Below the pieces are notes generated by a model. That model did not search any database. It saw only the letters and a program-made list of their open reading frames with translations, and was not told the origin of the DNA. This document shows, piece by piece, positions 31,570 through 42,813 of a stretch of DNA of 64,000 nucleotides. Origin of the DNA: Bathynomus jamesi (lineage: Eukaryota; Arthropoda; Malacostraca; Isopoda; Cirolanidae); NCBI GenBank assembly GCA_023014485.1, contig JAJOZX010002708.1:62001-126000 (forward strand), read 5' to 3'. Within the stretch, counting starts at the first letter, position 1; the number at the start of each line of letters is the position of its first letter. The translations under genes and the position numbers were made by a program.

Positions 31570-32450
31570 ACCATGTAACAACGTGTAACTTTGGCTGGTT
31601 TCATTCACCTAACTTTATGTAAAGACTTTCTTTACTTCGTGCGTTATATAATAATGATTCATTATTATATAACGCGCGAAGTAATGAAAGTCTTCACATA
31701 AAGTTAGGTGAATGAAACCAGCCAATGTTACAGTTGTTACATGGTGAGATCTCTCACCATGTTTTCTTCCTTATTAAACAAAATAAATGAGATTTAAGTG
31801 AAACAAATAAACGTTGCAGTTGTTTGAATGAAAGTTGTATTGAAATTTTATAAATGTGCACTTGATTAATGACTTCATTAATTCAAAGCTGGGCACTTGC
31901 GGTTTTTTTGCGGGTACTGCGGTACTGCGGTACTACCGCACTACCAAACCGGGACCGCATAACGCAGTACCGCAAAAATGCGGTAGCGGTACTGCTGTAC
32001 TTTCAGCGATCCTTTGCGGTACTGCGTTATGCGGTCCCGGTTTGGTAGTGCGGTAGTACCGCAGTACCGCAGTACCGCAAAAAAACGCAAGTGCCAGCTT
32101 TGATTATTAATGAAGTCATTAATCAAGTGCACATTTATAAAATTTCAATACAACTTTCATTCAAACAACTGCAACGTTTATTTGTTTCACTTAAATCTCA
32201 TTTATTTTGTTTAATAAAGGAAGAAAACATGGTGAGAGATCTCACCATGTAACAACGTGTAACATTGGCCTGGTTTCATTCACCTAACTTTATGTGAAGA
32301 CTTTCATTACTTCGCGCGTTATATAATAATGAAGTCATTAATCAAGTGCACATTTATAAAATTTGAATCCAATTTTCATTCAAACAACTGCAACGTTTAT
32401 TTATTTCACTTAAATCTCATTTATTTTGTTTAATAAAGGAAGAAAACGCA
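31570..32450. repeat. Nested palindrome cluster
   Basis: The unit with TTATATAATAATGA, AAAGTCTTCACATAAAG, TGAATGAAACCAG and CATGGTGAGA appears in alternating orientation: inverted pair at about 31580-31742, an outer pair of arms about 31654-31883 and 32103-32335, and a further partial copy to about 32450. The outer arms are centred on the hAT element at 31884-32102. ACATGGTGAGATCTCTCACCATG at 31738-31760 is itself a perfect short palindrome. A DNA segment like this can form large cruciforms and is hard to assemble. Confidence 0.75.
31884..32102. mobile_element. Near-perfectly palindromic hAT-like MITE (TACCGC family)
   Basis: Ends CAAAGCTGGGCACTTGCGG and, inverted, CAAAGCTGGCACTTGCG. Arms of about 100 bp with GGTACTGCGGTACTACCGC meet at a spacer near 31978. 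It is related to 28949-29558 and lies at the exact centre of a larger palindrome. The opposing small frames across it are a by-product of the symmetry. Confidence 0.75.
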
Positions 32451-32804
32451 CTCAATTAATAACATTACTTGATCTGAAAATATCATGGTGACCCCAGCCT
32501 CAAGTAATCATAATCATTAACAATTTAACATTAACCTAATTAACCTAATTAACATTATTATAGTGCCAACGAGGCTCTATAAAATAATGATAGTCTTTAC
32601 TTATTTATCTCGTTAAAAAATATCCAGATTCCTTAAGTTTGTCCTGAAATTACTTGCTCTTTTCTTTTATCCGTCTGTACTTTGGTGTTGGTGAGGGTGT
32701 AGCTCTAAGAGTGCTAAGAGCAGGTCTTCATCCCCTCAGCTACTTAGTGACACTAAAAAAGCCATGCCTGAAGTCACAAACCAAGCTCAATCATTTATGT
32801 TAGC
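32451..32804. other. No gene recognised
   Basis: AT-rich, with a TTAACCTAA repeat near 32530-32550. Nothing assigned. Confidence 0.35.
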
Positions 32805-33282
32805 TTGTTACAGCGAGTCTTGGTGTCAGTCATGACGGAAGCTCGAGTGAAACTGTGGTCCACAAAAGTCGGCAGAAGCATGGCTTGTGCTCCAAAGCTT
32901 GCCTCTCTGCCGCCTACCAATGAAGCCTTCAAGGAGAATGTTGCTCGAGCCCACCTAAAATCACAATTTGGAGGAGAGCATTGGAACCAGACCCATCAAC
33001 ATTAGATCCGACTGCATAAGGCTGGTCAAGAGAGATGGCTCCAACTGTCTCACACCCACCACCGTCCCTGATGACACCCCTCTTGCCCCGTCAGAGTTGC
33101 TCAAATTAATGAAATGCTCATGTGGCAGTGAGCTGTCCCGTAAAACACAGAAGTGTGGTTGCAACAGCTCTAATATGACATGCACAGTTTTCTGTTCATG
33201 TCAAGGAGACAACGCATGCTTCAATGACCACACTAAACAAATACAACAATTAAAAGATGAAGATGAACAAGACAGTGAATGA
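32805..33282 (+). pseudogene. Cysteine-rich CXC-like C-terminal fragment of a multi-copy invertebrate protein
   Basis: Frame 32805-33005 has RVLVSVMTEARVKLWSTKVG and LPPTNEAFKENVARAHLKSQ; after a frameshift, 32968-33282 has TPLAPSELLKLMKCSCGSEL, then KCGCNSSNMTC and VFCSCQGDNACFN. A LPPT...RAH block followed by a CxC-type cluster of nine cysteines occurs at the C-terminus of a family of uncharacterised, apparently mobile proteins in invertebrates. The frame break means it is not intact. A piece of a probably related protein lies at 34320-34536 in opposite orientation. Confidence 0.55.
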
Positions 33283-33774
33283 CTTACTTGAATGAGACAC
33301 TACCTTAATACCAGAGACTCCAAAAATTAGCATCTTAATATGTGTTTTACTATGTTAAATCTGACCCAGTTTGTGTAATATGCTATAGAAATGTGATAAT
33401 GTTAATGATGGTAAATATATATGGTGTACAAATATTTGTATACATGTAATTGATTACAAAAAAGCTAAACTCCACATGATTTTTTATATCGAGAGCAACT
33501 TAAGGAGTAATATTATTATCTTTGAAAATAATATTTAGTAATTTTTGATCACTACTCTGACCAGTACTGTTTTTGAAGGCAGAATAAGCCATGTAGTTAG
33601 AATCATCATTCTTGTTAAGACATGTGTTTCCGGAAATACCATTTTGTTGACGATAGCAGTTTTCCACCATAAATATGATCACTATCATGTTTTCCATTTA
33701 GTTTGCCTAACAAATACTGACAATAGTGCATTCTTTCTGTGTACATACCTATAAAAAATTGCTTTATTTGAGTT
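33283..33774. other. No gene recognised
   Basis: AT-rich; small opposing frames at 33500-33754 look fortuitous. Confidence 0.4.
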
Positions 33775-33985
33775 TCTACATCGTCAGGTTATAGAGAAAT
33801 GACATATAGGGGATATTTAGGGTATTTTCGTGTTTGTGGCGGCCATCTTGGATATCTAAAATTGCCCAAAGGTGAGAACTTCACACCCACCTGGATATCA
33901 TTATATACATTCTAAAGATAAATAAAAGGCAGAGAAAAAAATTATAACCAAAAATTTTGAGTTCCACCCCACGGCTTCCAGAAGC
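33775..33985. repeat. First copy of a dispersed 190-bp direct repeat
   Basis: Contains GGCGGCCATCTTGGAT, ATTGCCCAAAGGTG, AACTTCACACCCAC and a CTTCCAG end. The second copy is at 34735-34920, same orientation, diverged. It brackets LINE and protein fragments. Confidence 0.7.
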
Positions 33986-33989
33986 CGCC

Positions 33990-34318
33990 ACCCATTAACA
34001 GGTCAGAGATCAGACTGAGCAGATCGGATCGAGTTAACTTAGCACGATTCCGATGTGGACATCACCCCAATTTACGGACATATAAACACAGACTAGAGAA
34101 CTCCACAAATGGCACCTGCCACCTGTGCCAGGACACACCACAAACAATTGAACACATTATGACAGACTGTACCGCTCTAGCACAACAACGAACATAACAC
34201 AACATCAGTAGTGCGCTGAACCTCTGGTCCACTCCGGAGAGGGCGATCGGTTACCTGCGTGCCGCCGGCTTGCTCGATCAGGGTGGGCTGATCGGCTAAA
34301 CAACAACAACAACAACCA
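33990..34318 (+). pseudogene. LINE 3' end with CAA tail
   Basis: The plus strand encodes ARFRCGHHPNLRTYKHRLEN, TCHLCQDTPQTIEHIMTDC (a CxxC...HxxxxC zinc knuckle) and a short tail, then stops just before a CAA repeat at about 34300-34318. Zinc-knuckle ends followed by simple 3' repeats are typical of Jockey/I-type arthropod LINEs. Strongly 5' truncated. Confidence 0.7.
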
Positions 34319-34319
34319 A

Positions 34320-34545
34320 AGTACACTGCTACTGTATCACAACTAGTGAGCCCATGAGCAGCTAGCAAGTCGGGGATGATGGCACAGTGTTCCCTTACAG
34401 TAGCATTGATGTTAATAACTGATCGACCTTGGATGGGAGAAACCATCATGACAGGTTGAAATATGTTTTCATGATAGCAGAAATATAGCAGCAGAAGAAA
34501 TATATCTGTATCGTCTGCAACTGTTCCTGCACTCAATATTCATCA
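34320..34545 (-). pseudogene. Fragment with VADDTDIFLLLL motif from an uncharacterised multi-copy protein
   Basis: The minus-strand frame (34536-34177) begins with VADDTDIFLLLLYFC and continues MMVSPIQGRSVININATVRE, CAIIPDLLAAHGLTSCDTVA. The DDTD and H-x-L-T-x-C-D-T motifs recur in a widespread, uncharacterised family whose members often carry a Cys-rich C-terminus such as that at 32968-33282. The catalytic role, if any, is unknown. Here the frame runs on into LINE sequence and is a remnant. Confidence 0.5.
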
Positions 34546-34734
34546 GCAACATTTGAATATGTATGTATAAAAATATGGTAAGGTACATCAAATTTAGCCT
34601 TGAATCTCACAATGTCTGCAGCAATGTTGATTTATGTTAAATTTGGAATAAAATTGGTTATTTCATTGGGTTTCACATGCCTAAAAACATGGAAAACGGC
34701 ACTTTATTTGTTTTTGTATCATAATTAGTTGCAG

Positions 34735-34920
34735 AGTTATGACGTTATCCGTGACGGCCATGTTGGATTTCTCAGATTGCCCAAAGGTGGAAACTTCACA
34801 CCCACATGGATTTCAAAATATATACCCCAAAGATGAATAATTAGCAAAGAAAAAACTATAACCGAGAATTTTGGGTTAGGGTAAAAATCCGGCTTTGGCT
34901 TCCAGACTACGCTGGCTGGC
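34735..34920. repeat. Second copy of the 190-bp direct repeat
   Basis: Matches 33775-33985 through GACGGCCATGTTGGAT, ATTGCCCAAAGGTGG, AACTTCACACCCAC and GGCTTCCAGA. Confidence 0.7.
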
Positions 34921-34944
34921 AATCCATCCCACAAAATTAACTAT

Positions 34945-37075
34945 ACGATTGAAGAAAAAATGCTTAGCTTCATTATAATTAAAACGTTTATCCACTAATT
35001 TGAGACCTTTACCGCGAATTTTATCTCATTTCTGAAGGTGAAATATTTTTCGGCGTCGACATTATCAAACCATTAATCATTTTAAACACCTGGATTAAAT
35101 ATCAACAAATACGTCTTTTTACAAGTGAGAATAAGTTTAACGTTTCTAAACGGGCAGCGTATGATTTGTTTCTTAGTCTAGGAATCATCTTAACAGCCCG
35201 TCGCTGTAATCGCTCCATTCTGTCTAAGTCCTGTCGTAAAAATGGGGACCAGAACTGAATGCAGTAATTTTACCTATGGCGGAAGGTACTCCAGTTTCAC
35301 TGATGGTAAAATCGCGAAGCTTTAAATGATCGTTACTGGGAATGGTAATGTCGTTCATATTTTCGTTAGTAAACACGGAAGAGAAGAATTTATTTAAAAC
35401 TTCCGTCGTCATTTGTAATTCAGCGTAGATTTGTTCGTTGTTTTGCCTATGAGTGGACCAATAGTCTGCGAAGCTACATTTTTATTCCTAACATAATTAC
35501 TGTACAGAATTCCTTCGGATTCGATTTAATTTGGTTCACTATATACAGCTCATAGTTGTGTTTACTTTTTCTAATAAGTTTTTTGCTTTGCCTTTTCAAT
35601 AGTTCGTAAGCATTTCCATCGGACAAATTATTTGTTTCTTTAAATTTAAAATACGCGTTTCTTTTTAACGTTAAGCTACTTTTAATGTCGGCATTCCATT
35701 ACTTCGGTTTAACAGACTTCGACACTCTTTTTACTTAATTGGATATTACTTGGTTCTAAACGTTTAAGATAATCATAGAAAGAAGTCCATGTGCTATTTA
35801 TATCATTGTGCGATAGAGCCTCATCCCAATTATGGGTCGAAAGTTGCAGTTTCATGTCACGAAATTTAGCTATTTTAAAATCCAAAATGTATTCCAGGCG
35901 CTCCGAATTATGGATATTAATTTTAATTTCAAATGTTATTTGCCTATGGTTACTAGTGGAGAAGTAGTCCCCTACAGAGATATTAACAATTAAGTATAAT
36001 GTAGGTCTGTACCTAAAACTAAATCTAGAATATTGCGTTCTCTGTTTGGTTCCTTGACCATTTGAAAAAGTGAACTTTCGAACAAACCCTCGTACAGTTG
36101 ACGACCGGAATTAGATTGTAAAGAACCACCCCCAATCCCTGCAAGGTAAATTAAGATCTCGCATAATTATCGCATCATGTTTGCTACTTATATAAAAAAT
36201 TAGTTACTGAAGGCTATTATCACTATCGACAGTCGGAGAAGGAGGCCTATATACCTAACCTATAATTTATTACTTTCGTGAGTTGTCTTTAATTTTAACA
36301 ATCGTCGCATTTATAAATATTATCAATTTCTGAAATTGTTTAATTATGGGTTTTAAATGCAACTGATTGTATAGTACTGTACCATCACCTCTTCTTTCTA
36401 TTCGATCATTGTTAAACATCTCATAACGAGGAATATGATATCCTCCGAGAAAATTTATACTCTCTGCATTTAACCAGGATTCGGGAATTGCTACAACCTC
36501 AAATTTTTGGTCAAGGACAATACTTAATAGTTCATCAAATTTAAATCTTAAGCTTCGAGCATTAATATAATATATATTTATACAATCTTGAGTACTGCAG
36601 TAGAATCTCGAAGTTCTTCGTGGAGGCAACGTTCACTGTAAGGAAAATTTACAAGGACCAGACAGTTTCCCATCCAGGCCGTTTTTGCTTGAAAACACAT
36701 CGCAGAGCTATGTAATAGGCTACCAAGACGAGATGCTCCCACGTTATTGAGGTGAAGACTATGACTAAAAAAAAAAACATCTTTTTTATTTGAAAAATAA
36801 CTACACAAATCGACGATTTCAACATTTTCCTGTTGGCATCTCAAGGAGGACCAATGCCCATTTGGTTGACGAGGAAACACTCCGACGGACCAAATCTGGA
36901 AATCTGTTTGGTCAGGTGGTTCATCGACGGCCACGATGAGTTCGGTTAGTCGAGGAAACGCCTGTTGAGGAAATATTGCCTCTTCGATGTTTTGTTTCTT
37001 CGACGAAATGCAACTCTGCGAAATCCCAAACATGGAGATGTCGGAATTTTGTTTGTCGAGTGATTTCCAAGTCAA
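34945..37075 (-). pseudogene. CR1-like LINE with internal deletion of the reverse transcriptase core
   Basis: From right to left on the minus strand: 37075-36578 (an ORF1 or 5' extension with VDLCSYFSNKKDVFFF and SLHLNNVGASRLGSLL, an esterase-like HLNxxGxxxLG block), 36629-36270 (INIYYINARSLRFKFDELL, VVAIPESWLNAES: AP endonuclease start), then degraded sequence, 35412-35224 (TTEVLNKFFSSVFTNENMND, the pre-RT block of CR1), and at 34945-35220 a C-terminal block with RNA-binding-like basic residues matching the end of CR1 ORF2. The FADD palm is missing between 35230 and 35220, so an internal deletion is inferred. Many stops. The HLNxxG block resembles the esterase domain found in ORF1 of CR1 elements. 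Confidence 0.65.
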
Positions 37076-37110
37076 TCAGATAACTTTAGCCAGAATAAGT
37101 GTCCAGTGCG

Positions 37111-37144
37111 TTAGGTTAAGTTAGGCTAGGTTAGGTTAGGTTAA
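37111..37144. repeat. Short TTAGG-type tract
   Basis: Six or so TTAGG-like units with variation (TTAGGTTAAGTTAGGCTAGG and on). Similar tracts lie at 45763-45781 and 46711-46779. TTAGG is the arthropod telomere motif; these are interstitial. Confidence 0.7.
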
Positions 37145-37373
37145 TGAAAATCTTGCTAAATTAGTAACGGTTAAAAGAAATTGAACTGAAATATTTTCTA
37201 AAAGATTCTGAATCGAACTAAATTGAGTTTAATGGACGAAATTTTGAGGGTTCATTATGAGTGACGAGCGGCAATGAAGAGCGCATTCTTTCCTGAAGTT
37301 CTTAAATCACTCGTTTCAAACATTGTACTTCTCCCTTATCGAGGTCACTGATGAAGTTGTAGAAGTTTTCATC

Positions 37374-37374
<1 letters not shown>

Positions 37375-37437
<63 letters not shown>
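37375..37437. repeat. TC microsatellite
   Basis: Uninterrupted TC repeat of about 60 bp. A similar one is at 53508-53553. Confidence 0.95.
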
Positions 37438-37440
<3 letters not shown>

Positions 37441-38370
37441 GAGTTAATCCAAAGTGAATTCCTAAAAGCGTTTTGACATATTTTGCTTTTCATGAGGGTA
37501 AAATTAGTTCAAAAGTTTAGTTAAAGTTTTGCATTATCTAGGTATCATTGGATCGTTGCCGTACGTTGCTAATTATTGGATTTTGTCTCCGTCGTAGGAC
37601 AGAACTGGAGAATCTTCAGCATAACAAAGAATCCAAACCAAGGAACTCTATATCATCTAAACGTTGAGGATGGTCACCCATCCAGCTATTCTATAGACCC
37701 AATTTTGAACTACGAGAAACGGTTATAAGAACAGTATTTAAACCTCATCTTTGACAATGCTCTTGGCATTGCATACTTCGTGGCAGTTTTTGTGTGTAAC
37801 AATGAGGATCGTTGAATGATCAACTTCTTCCTTTTTTCATCGTCATTCTTTTGAAAATACTTCTGAAAGATTTGAGGAAGAAAGTCGAACTGCGTAAAAA
37901 TGACCCACAACAATTCTAAACATGCAAAAGTTCAAAGGATTCGCTTTGTCGACCTTATGTAAGCCGATTTAATGCACGTTGGGTTCATTTAATTATGTTA
38001 GGCATGCTGGGTTTACTATGTTTGATTTAGTCATTTTGATTTAAGGGGAGAAGAATAATTTTTACTTACGAAGTGATTTGGATGAAATTTGTATCGTTTT
38101 TCTGCGTCTACTTATCGAGTATTTTAACAAAGTTTTTATGGTTTTTGTTGCCTCACTTTTTCATACACCTCTTCTCCAATTTTGAAGGTAGTAACTTCAC
38201 AGTTGGTCGTGACCATTTTCATTCAACATACTAGAAACTTCGTAAAACATTTTTCTCAAATAAAGTTTGTGTTCTCAGATATTTTGGTATGAACTTGAAG
38301 TTTCCCCCAAAAAAAGTGACCACTCTCCACTTTTCTCCTCAAAACTTTTCCTTTCTTTCATATTTTCTTG

Positions 38371-38377
<7 letters not shown>
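37438..38377. other. No gene recognised
   Basis: Unassigned sequence; the short frame at 37710-37913 has no recognisable content. Confidence 0.4.

Positions 38378-38441
<64 letters not shown>
38378..38441. repeat. AT microsatellite
   Basis: Long AT run just outside the Penelope pair. Smaller ones occur at about 38606-38642, 41372-41404 and 41578-41619. Confidence 0.95.
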
Positions 38442-38443
<2 letters not shown>

Positions 38444-38499
38444 CATTTAACTGCAATGACCACGCAGTATATAAATGAATATATGATGAATAAAACCAC

Positions 38500-38604
38500 G
38501 AAGGAAAGGAAACACAGAGTGGTGCTCAAGCGCTTTCGTCTAATGACATCATCAGGAACACTGAAGTAAATAAAGAGTTCAAGACTATATATAGGTTACA
38601 AAAA

Positions 38605-38646
<42 letters not shown>

Positions 38647-40171
38647 AATATAGAAATAAAAATTGCGGGAGGAGCATACACATTTGTCAGGAAAACTACC
38701 AATTTTAGCACTTTGCCCGAATTCAACACAAGATCAAATGGATTGTTTACAACCAATTTTAGAGATAATGCCTGAATGATATATAGATCACAAAAAAAAT
38801 AAAAAATAAAAAATCAATTGAAAAATAAAAATTGTAAGAGGAGCATACAAATTTATAAGGGAAAATTACCAAAGGTTTAACACTCTGTCCTTCTTGTCTA
38901 AATCCGTTCTGAACGAATTCAAAACAACGGGATCGAGTTGAAAAAGATCTTTGCTCATGTTAAAGTTATTTGTAAGTTGAATAATAGCAGACTCAAGAAT
39001 ATTTCTATTAACAATGTTGCTAGAGTGAAACAAAACTGAAGAATTATTCCAATCAATACAATGGGATAACTCTGACAAATGGACAAAAATGGCACTGGAC
39101 GACTGTCCCGTTCTAACGGAATATTGGTGCTGTTTTACACTCGTGTCCAAATCATTTCCCACTTTGACCAATGTAAAAGGAATCACATTGTTTACAACCA
39201 ATTTTATAGATAATGCCTGAATTATTGGTAAGGCTATTTTTTACTATATTTTTCACAATATTGTTATATGAAAATACTACATTAATATCGAAAAGTTTAA
39301 GTACATTAGCAATGCCTAAAAAGCGCGGGAAAAATGGAAGTACTAAAATATTCTTTAACAAAGTGCGAGTGTTATTATTCACACGATAGAATGTTCGTTT
39401 TGCCTTGTTAAGACAAGATTCAATAAACGCAGATGGGTAGCACAGATCACTTCCAATACCGTTGATTTTTTCCAATTAGGCATCGATGTACTCCGGACTG
39501 GCGATCCTAAGAGCGCGGAGAAACATTGAAAAAAATATGGCCTTCTTAATGGGGGTGTCATGTCCGGAGTAAAAGTGTACGTAGGACAAATTGTTTGTTT
39601 TTTCCGATAGATACTAAACTTAAAACCTGGGATTTCCCTATGTACACGCACATCCTAAAACGGGATTGAGTTGTCTTGTTCCACTTCTAAAGTAAACTTA
39701 ATGGAGGGGACTTGATCATTTAACTGAAGGAGGAAGTCATCCAGGTCACGATTCATGGGCCAGATACACAAAATATCATCGACGTACCGCAACCATGGGA
39801 TGCCAACCCCCAGGATTCTCGGAATGTAAGTAATTTCGAAAAACTCCATATAAATATTGGAGAGGAGGGGCGACAAGGGGTTGCCCATGGCCATCCCAAA
39901 AACCTGTTGATAGTACTATTGAAAGTGAATTTACAGTCTTTGATGCAAAGCTTAATAAGTTCCAAAACGATGTGTGCAGGTAGTGGCAAGTCGTACTTAT
40001 GTAATTCTCGGGAGAGAAAGTCAAGCATATCGTCAATCGGCACAAACAAACAAACGTCAAAACTGATCAATCTACCGTTGGTTTCAGTGCGTACATTATT
40101 CAATTTTTCAGTAAGATCCATGGAATTTTTTACATGCGAATCAGAGATAGTTCCGATATCTATATGGAGCT
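38500..40171 (-). pseudogene. Penelope-like element, minus-strand copy (reverse transcriptase plus GIY-YIG)
   Basis: Minus-strand pieces in order: 40289-39753 (RT start with LISFDVCLFVPIDDMLDFL), 39894-39655 (MAMGNPLSPLLSNIYMEFFE and the catalytic LRYVDDILCIW, then LNDQVPSIKFTLEVEQDN), 39651-39379 and 39475-39152 (PRFLGIANVLKLF linker, then GIIYKIGCKQCDSFYIGQSG, the GIY-YIG nuclease), 39201-38866 (VKQHQYSVRTGQSSSAIFVH, HCIDWNNSSVLFHSS). Penelope elements pair a telomerase-like RT with this nuclease. YVDD is intact, but frameshifts at several points break the gene. The N-terminal RT portion (39860-40171) is present only in this copy. Confidence 0.88.
38521..38556 (-). ncRNA. Hammerhead-like motif of the minus-strand Penelope copy
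   Basis: On the minus strand CCTGATGATGTCATTAGACG is followed directly by AAAGCGC. CUGAUGA, a three-pair GUC/GAC stem and GAAA are in hammerhead order. Published Penelope terminal repeats contain minimal hammerheads with very short stem III. One unpaired base before stem II is atypical. Confidence 0.5.
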
Positions 40172-41369
40172 TTTCGAAATTACTTACATTCCGAGAATCC
40201 TGGGGGTTGGCATCCCATAGTTGCGGTACGTCGACGATATTTTGTGTATCTGGCCCATGAATCGTGACCTGGATGACTTCCTCCTTCAATTAAATGATCA
40301 AGTCCTCTCCATTAAGTTTACTTTAGAAGTGGAACAAGACAACTCAATCCCGTTTTTGGATGTCGTGTACATAGGGAAAGCCCAGGTTTTAAGTTTAGTA
40401 TCTATCGGGAAAAACAAATAATTTGTCCTACGTACACTTTTACTCTGGATATGACACCCCCATTAAGAAGACCATATTTTCTTCAATGTTTCTCCGCGCT
40501 CTTAGGATCGCCAGTCCGGAATACATCGATGCCGAATTGGAAAAAATCAACGGTATTGGAAGTGATCTGTGCTACCCACCCGCGTTTATGGAATCTTGTC
40601 TTAACAAGGCAAAACGAACCTTCTATCGTGTGAATAATAACACTCGCACTTTGTCAAAGAATATTTTAGTACTTCCATTTTTCCCAGGCTTTTTAGGCAT
40701 TGCTAATGTACTTAAACTTTTCGATATTAATGTAGTATTTTCATATAACAATATTGTGAAAAATATCAATAAAAAATAGCCCTACCAATAATTCAGGCAT
40801 TATCTATAAAATTGGTTGTAAACAATGTGATTCCTTTTACATTGGTCAGACAGGAAAGGATTTATTTGCACACGCGTGTAAAACAACATCAATATTCTGT
40901 TAGAACGGGACAGTCGTCCAGTGCCATTTTTGTCCATTTGTCAGAGTTATCCCATTGTATTGATTGGAATAATGCTTCAGTTTTGTTTCACTCTAGCAAC
41001 ATTGTTAATAGAAATATTTTTGAGTCTGCTATTATTCAACTTACAAATAACTTTAACATCAGCAAAGGTCTTTTTCAACTCGATCCCGTTGTTTTGAATT
41101 CGTTCAGAACGGATTTAGACAAGAAGGGCAGAGTGCTAAACCTTTGGTAATTTTCTCTTATAAATTTGTATGCTCCTCTTACAATTTTTATTTTTCAATT
41201 TATTTTTTATTTTTTATTTTTTTTGTGACTTATATATCATTCAGGCATTATCTCTAAAATTGGTTGTAAACAATACATTTGATCTTGTGTTGAATTCAGG
41301 CAAAGTGCTAAAATTGGTAGTTTTCCTGACAAATGTGTATACTCCTCCCACAATTTTTATTTCTGTATT

Positions 41370-41410
<41 letters not shown>

Positions 41411-41560
41411 CTTTTTTTGTAACCTATATATAGTCTTGAACTCTTTATTTACTTCAGTGTTCCTGAGGATGTCATTAGACGAAAGCGCTTGAGTACCACT
41501 CTGTGTTTCCTTTCCTCCGTGGTTTTATTCATCATAAATATTTTTCACGTGTTACTTTCG
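40172..41560 (+). pseudogene. Penelope-like element, plus-strand 5'-truncated copy
   Basis: Begins abruptly inside the RT (ELRYVDDILCIW-type block near 40221, then LNDQVLSIKFTLEVEQDN) and continues with 40423-40779 (RALRIASPEYIDAELEKING, FLGIANVLKLFDIN) and, after a frameshift, IYKIGCKQCDSFYIGQTG and 40812-41150 (VKQHQYSVRTGQSSSAIFVH). It mirrors 38500-39850 almost base for base. The upstream copy is in inverted orientation with a unique spacer of about 320 bp between them. Inverted, partly truncated pairs are a known structure for Penelope insertions. Confidence 0.88.
41461..41500 (+). ncRNA. Hammerhead-like motif of the plus-strand Penelope copy
   Basis: CCTGAGGATGTCATTAGACG followed by AAAGC mirrors the motif at 38521-38556. 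CTGAGGA satisfies the CUGANGA core. The conservation of the core between the copies fits a functional RNA of the element. Confidence 0.5.
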
Positions 41561-41574
41561 TGAAATAATTTTCA

Positions 41575-41619
<45 letters not shown>

Positions 41620-41622
<3 letters not shown>

Positions 41623-42813
41623 AACAAACTACAGTATTAAAATTCATTGATTATTGCGAGAAAAGTCGTTTGTTAGTACCCAAATGATGCATTGGGTATT
41701 TACAGTTTATGCATAAAAAGAGCCAATGGTTATTTCTTCTTCGTGGAAACGAGCTCACTTGTTTACGAGAGTGATTCCCGAAGCTAATTTTGTATTTATT
41801 ATTTTTAACCTGAATTATGCTTTTAATTCTCGAAACCTATTACAGTCTTTGTGTTTTTATAAGTGAATTTGAGGACAATCATTTTTCCTTGTTTTCACCT
41901 CATTCCAAACAAAAGAAAAACGAATAATAAACTTGATAAATTAAATGAAAAATAAATAAATTTCTTCTAATTTATTTTTTAACTTAGAATTTTTTAGTCG
42001 GTAAAATAGTTTTAGTTTCAATTCAAGTTATCTTGAATCACCCACTTGCGTCCTCTTTCTCAAATGGACCCATTTCGGTAATGAAGCATTTAACGACGAT
42101 GGTTATCGCTCAAAGAGTAAATTTAAAATATTTTTTTTAGTTCTAAAATTACTTTCATCTCGTTTTGAAGACATTTCGAAACAGACATAAAAATTCGTTA
42201 GATATTTTTTTTTTTTTTTGTTTATTTGACAAAATCAAAAACTTTTGGAAATAAAAGTTTAGTTTTTCGTTCTTTTTTATATGAATTTTTTTACTTCATT
42301 AAAAGTATTGTCAAAAAAATATATTTCAATAAAATATTTATTTAATGAACATCGAGTTTGGAAATATGCTCCAAAATTTAATATCATTTAAATCAATAAT
42401 TTTTATACTCGCTCTAAGAATCTAACCCAACTCAAGTTTAACTTAATTAAACTAAACTAAATTTTAACCGACGACATACGATAAAAAGGGGTATTTGACA
42501 GGGTCGAAATGGATTGTATCTGATACACGATTTTTAAAGATTTTATGTTGCGAGTACGAGCGTCCCTTCATTGTCTGCCCTTAAACGAACGTGTAGTAGT
42601 AGTTGCAGTGTTGGTTTGGTCAAGACCGTTTGTGTTGTGTCAACTGAGGCAAACCTTATATCAGTGATTAAATTAGAATAGTTACACAAATAATGACCTA
42701 CATTTATCAGATCATCAAAGCTGAATGAAGTTATATTTAACTAATAACGGACAACATCAGCCGTAAATACATTAACATGACTCAGTGAAAACTCAAGTAC
42801 TTTTAATTGAAAC
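41620..42813. other. No gene recognised
   Basis: AT-rich sequence without long frames. The stretch 42540-42800 has slightly higher complexity but no recognisable family. Confidence 0.5.

Noticed and set aside
31856..32132. Two small proteins in opposite orientation with nearly the same start (MHLINDFIN)
   Set aside because: Consequence of the perfect palindrome around the hAT MITE.
38267..38569. Open frames made of alternating Ile and Tyr residues (also near 9210, 25695 and 41400)
   Set aside because: They are translations of AT dinucleotide repeats, not genes.
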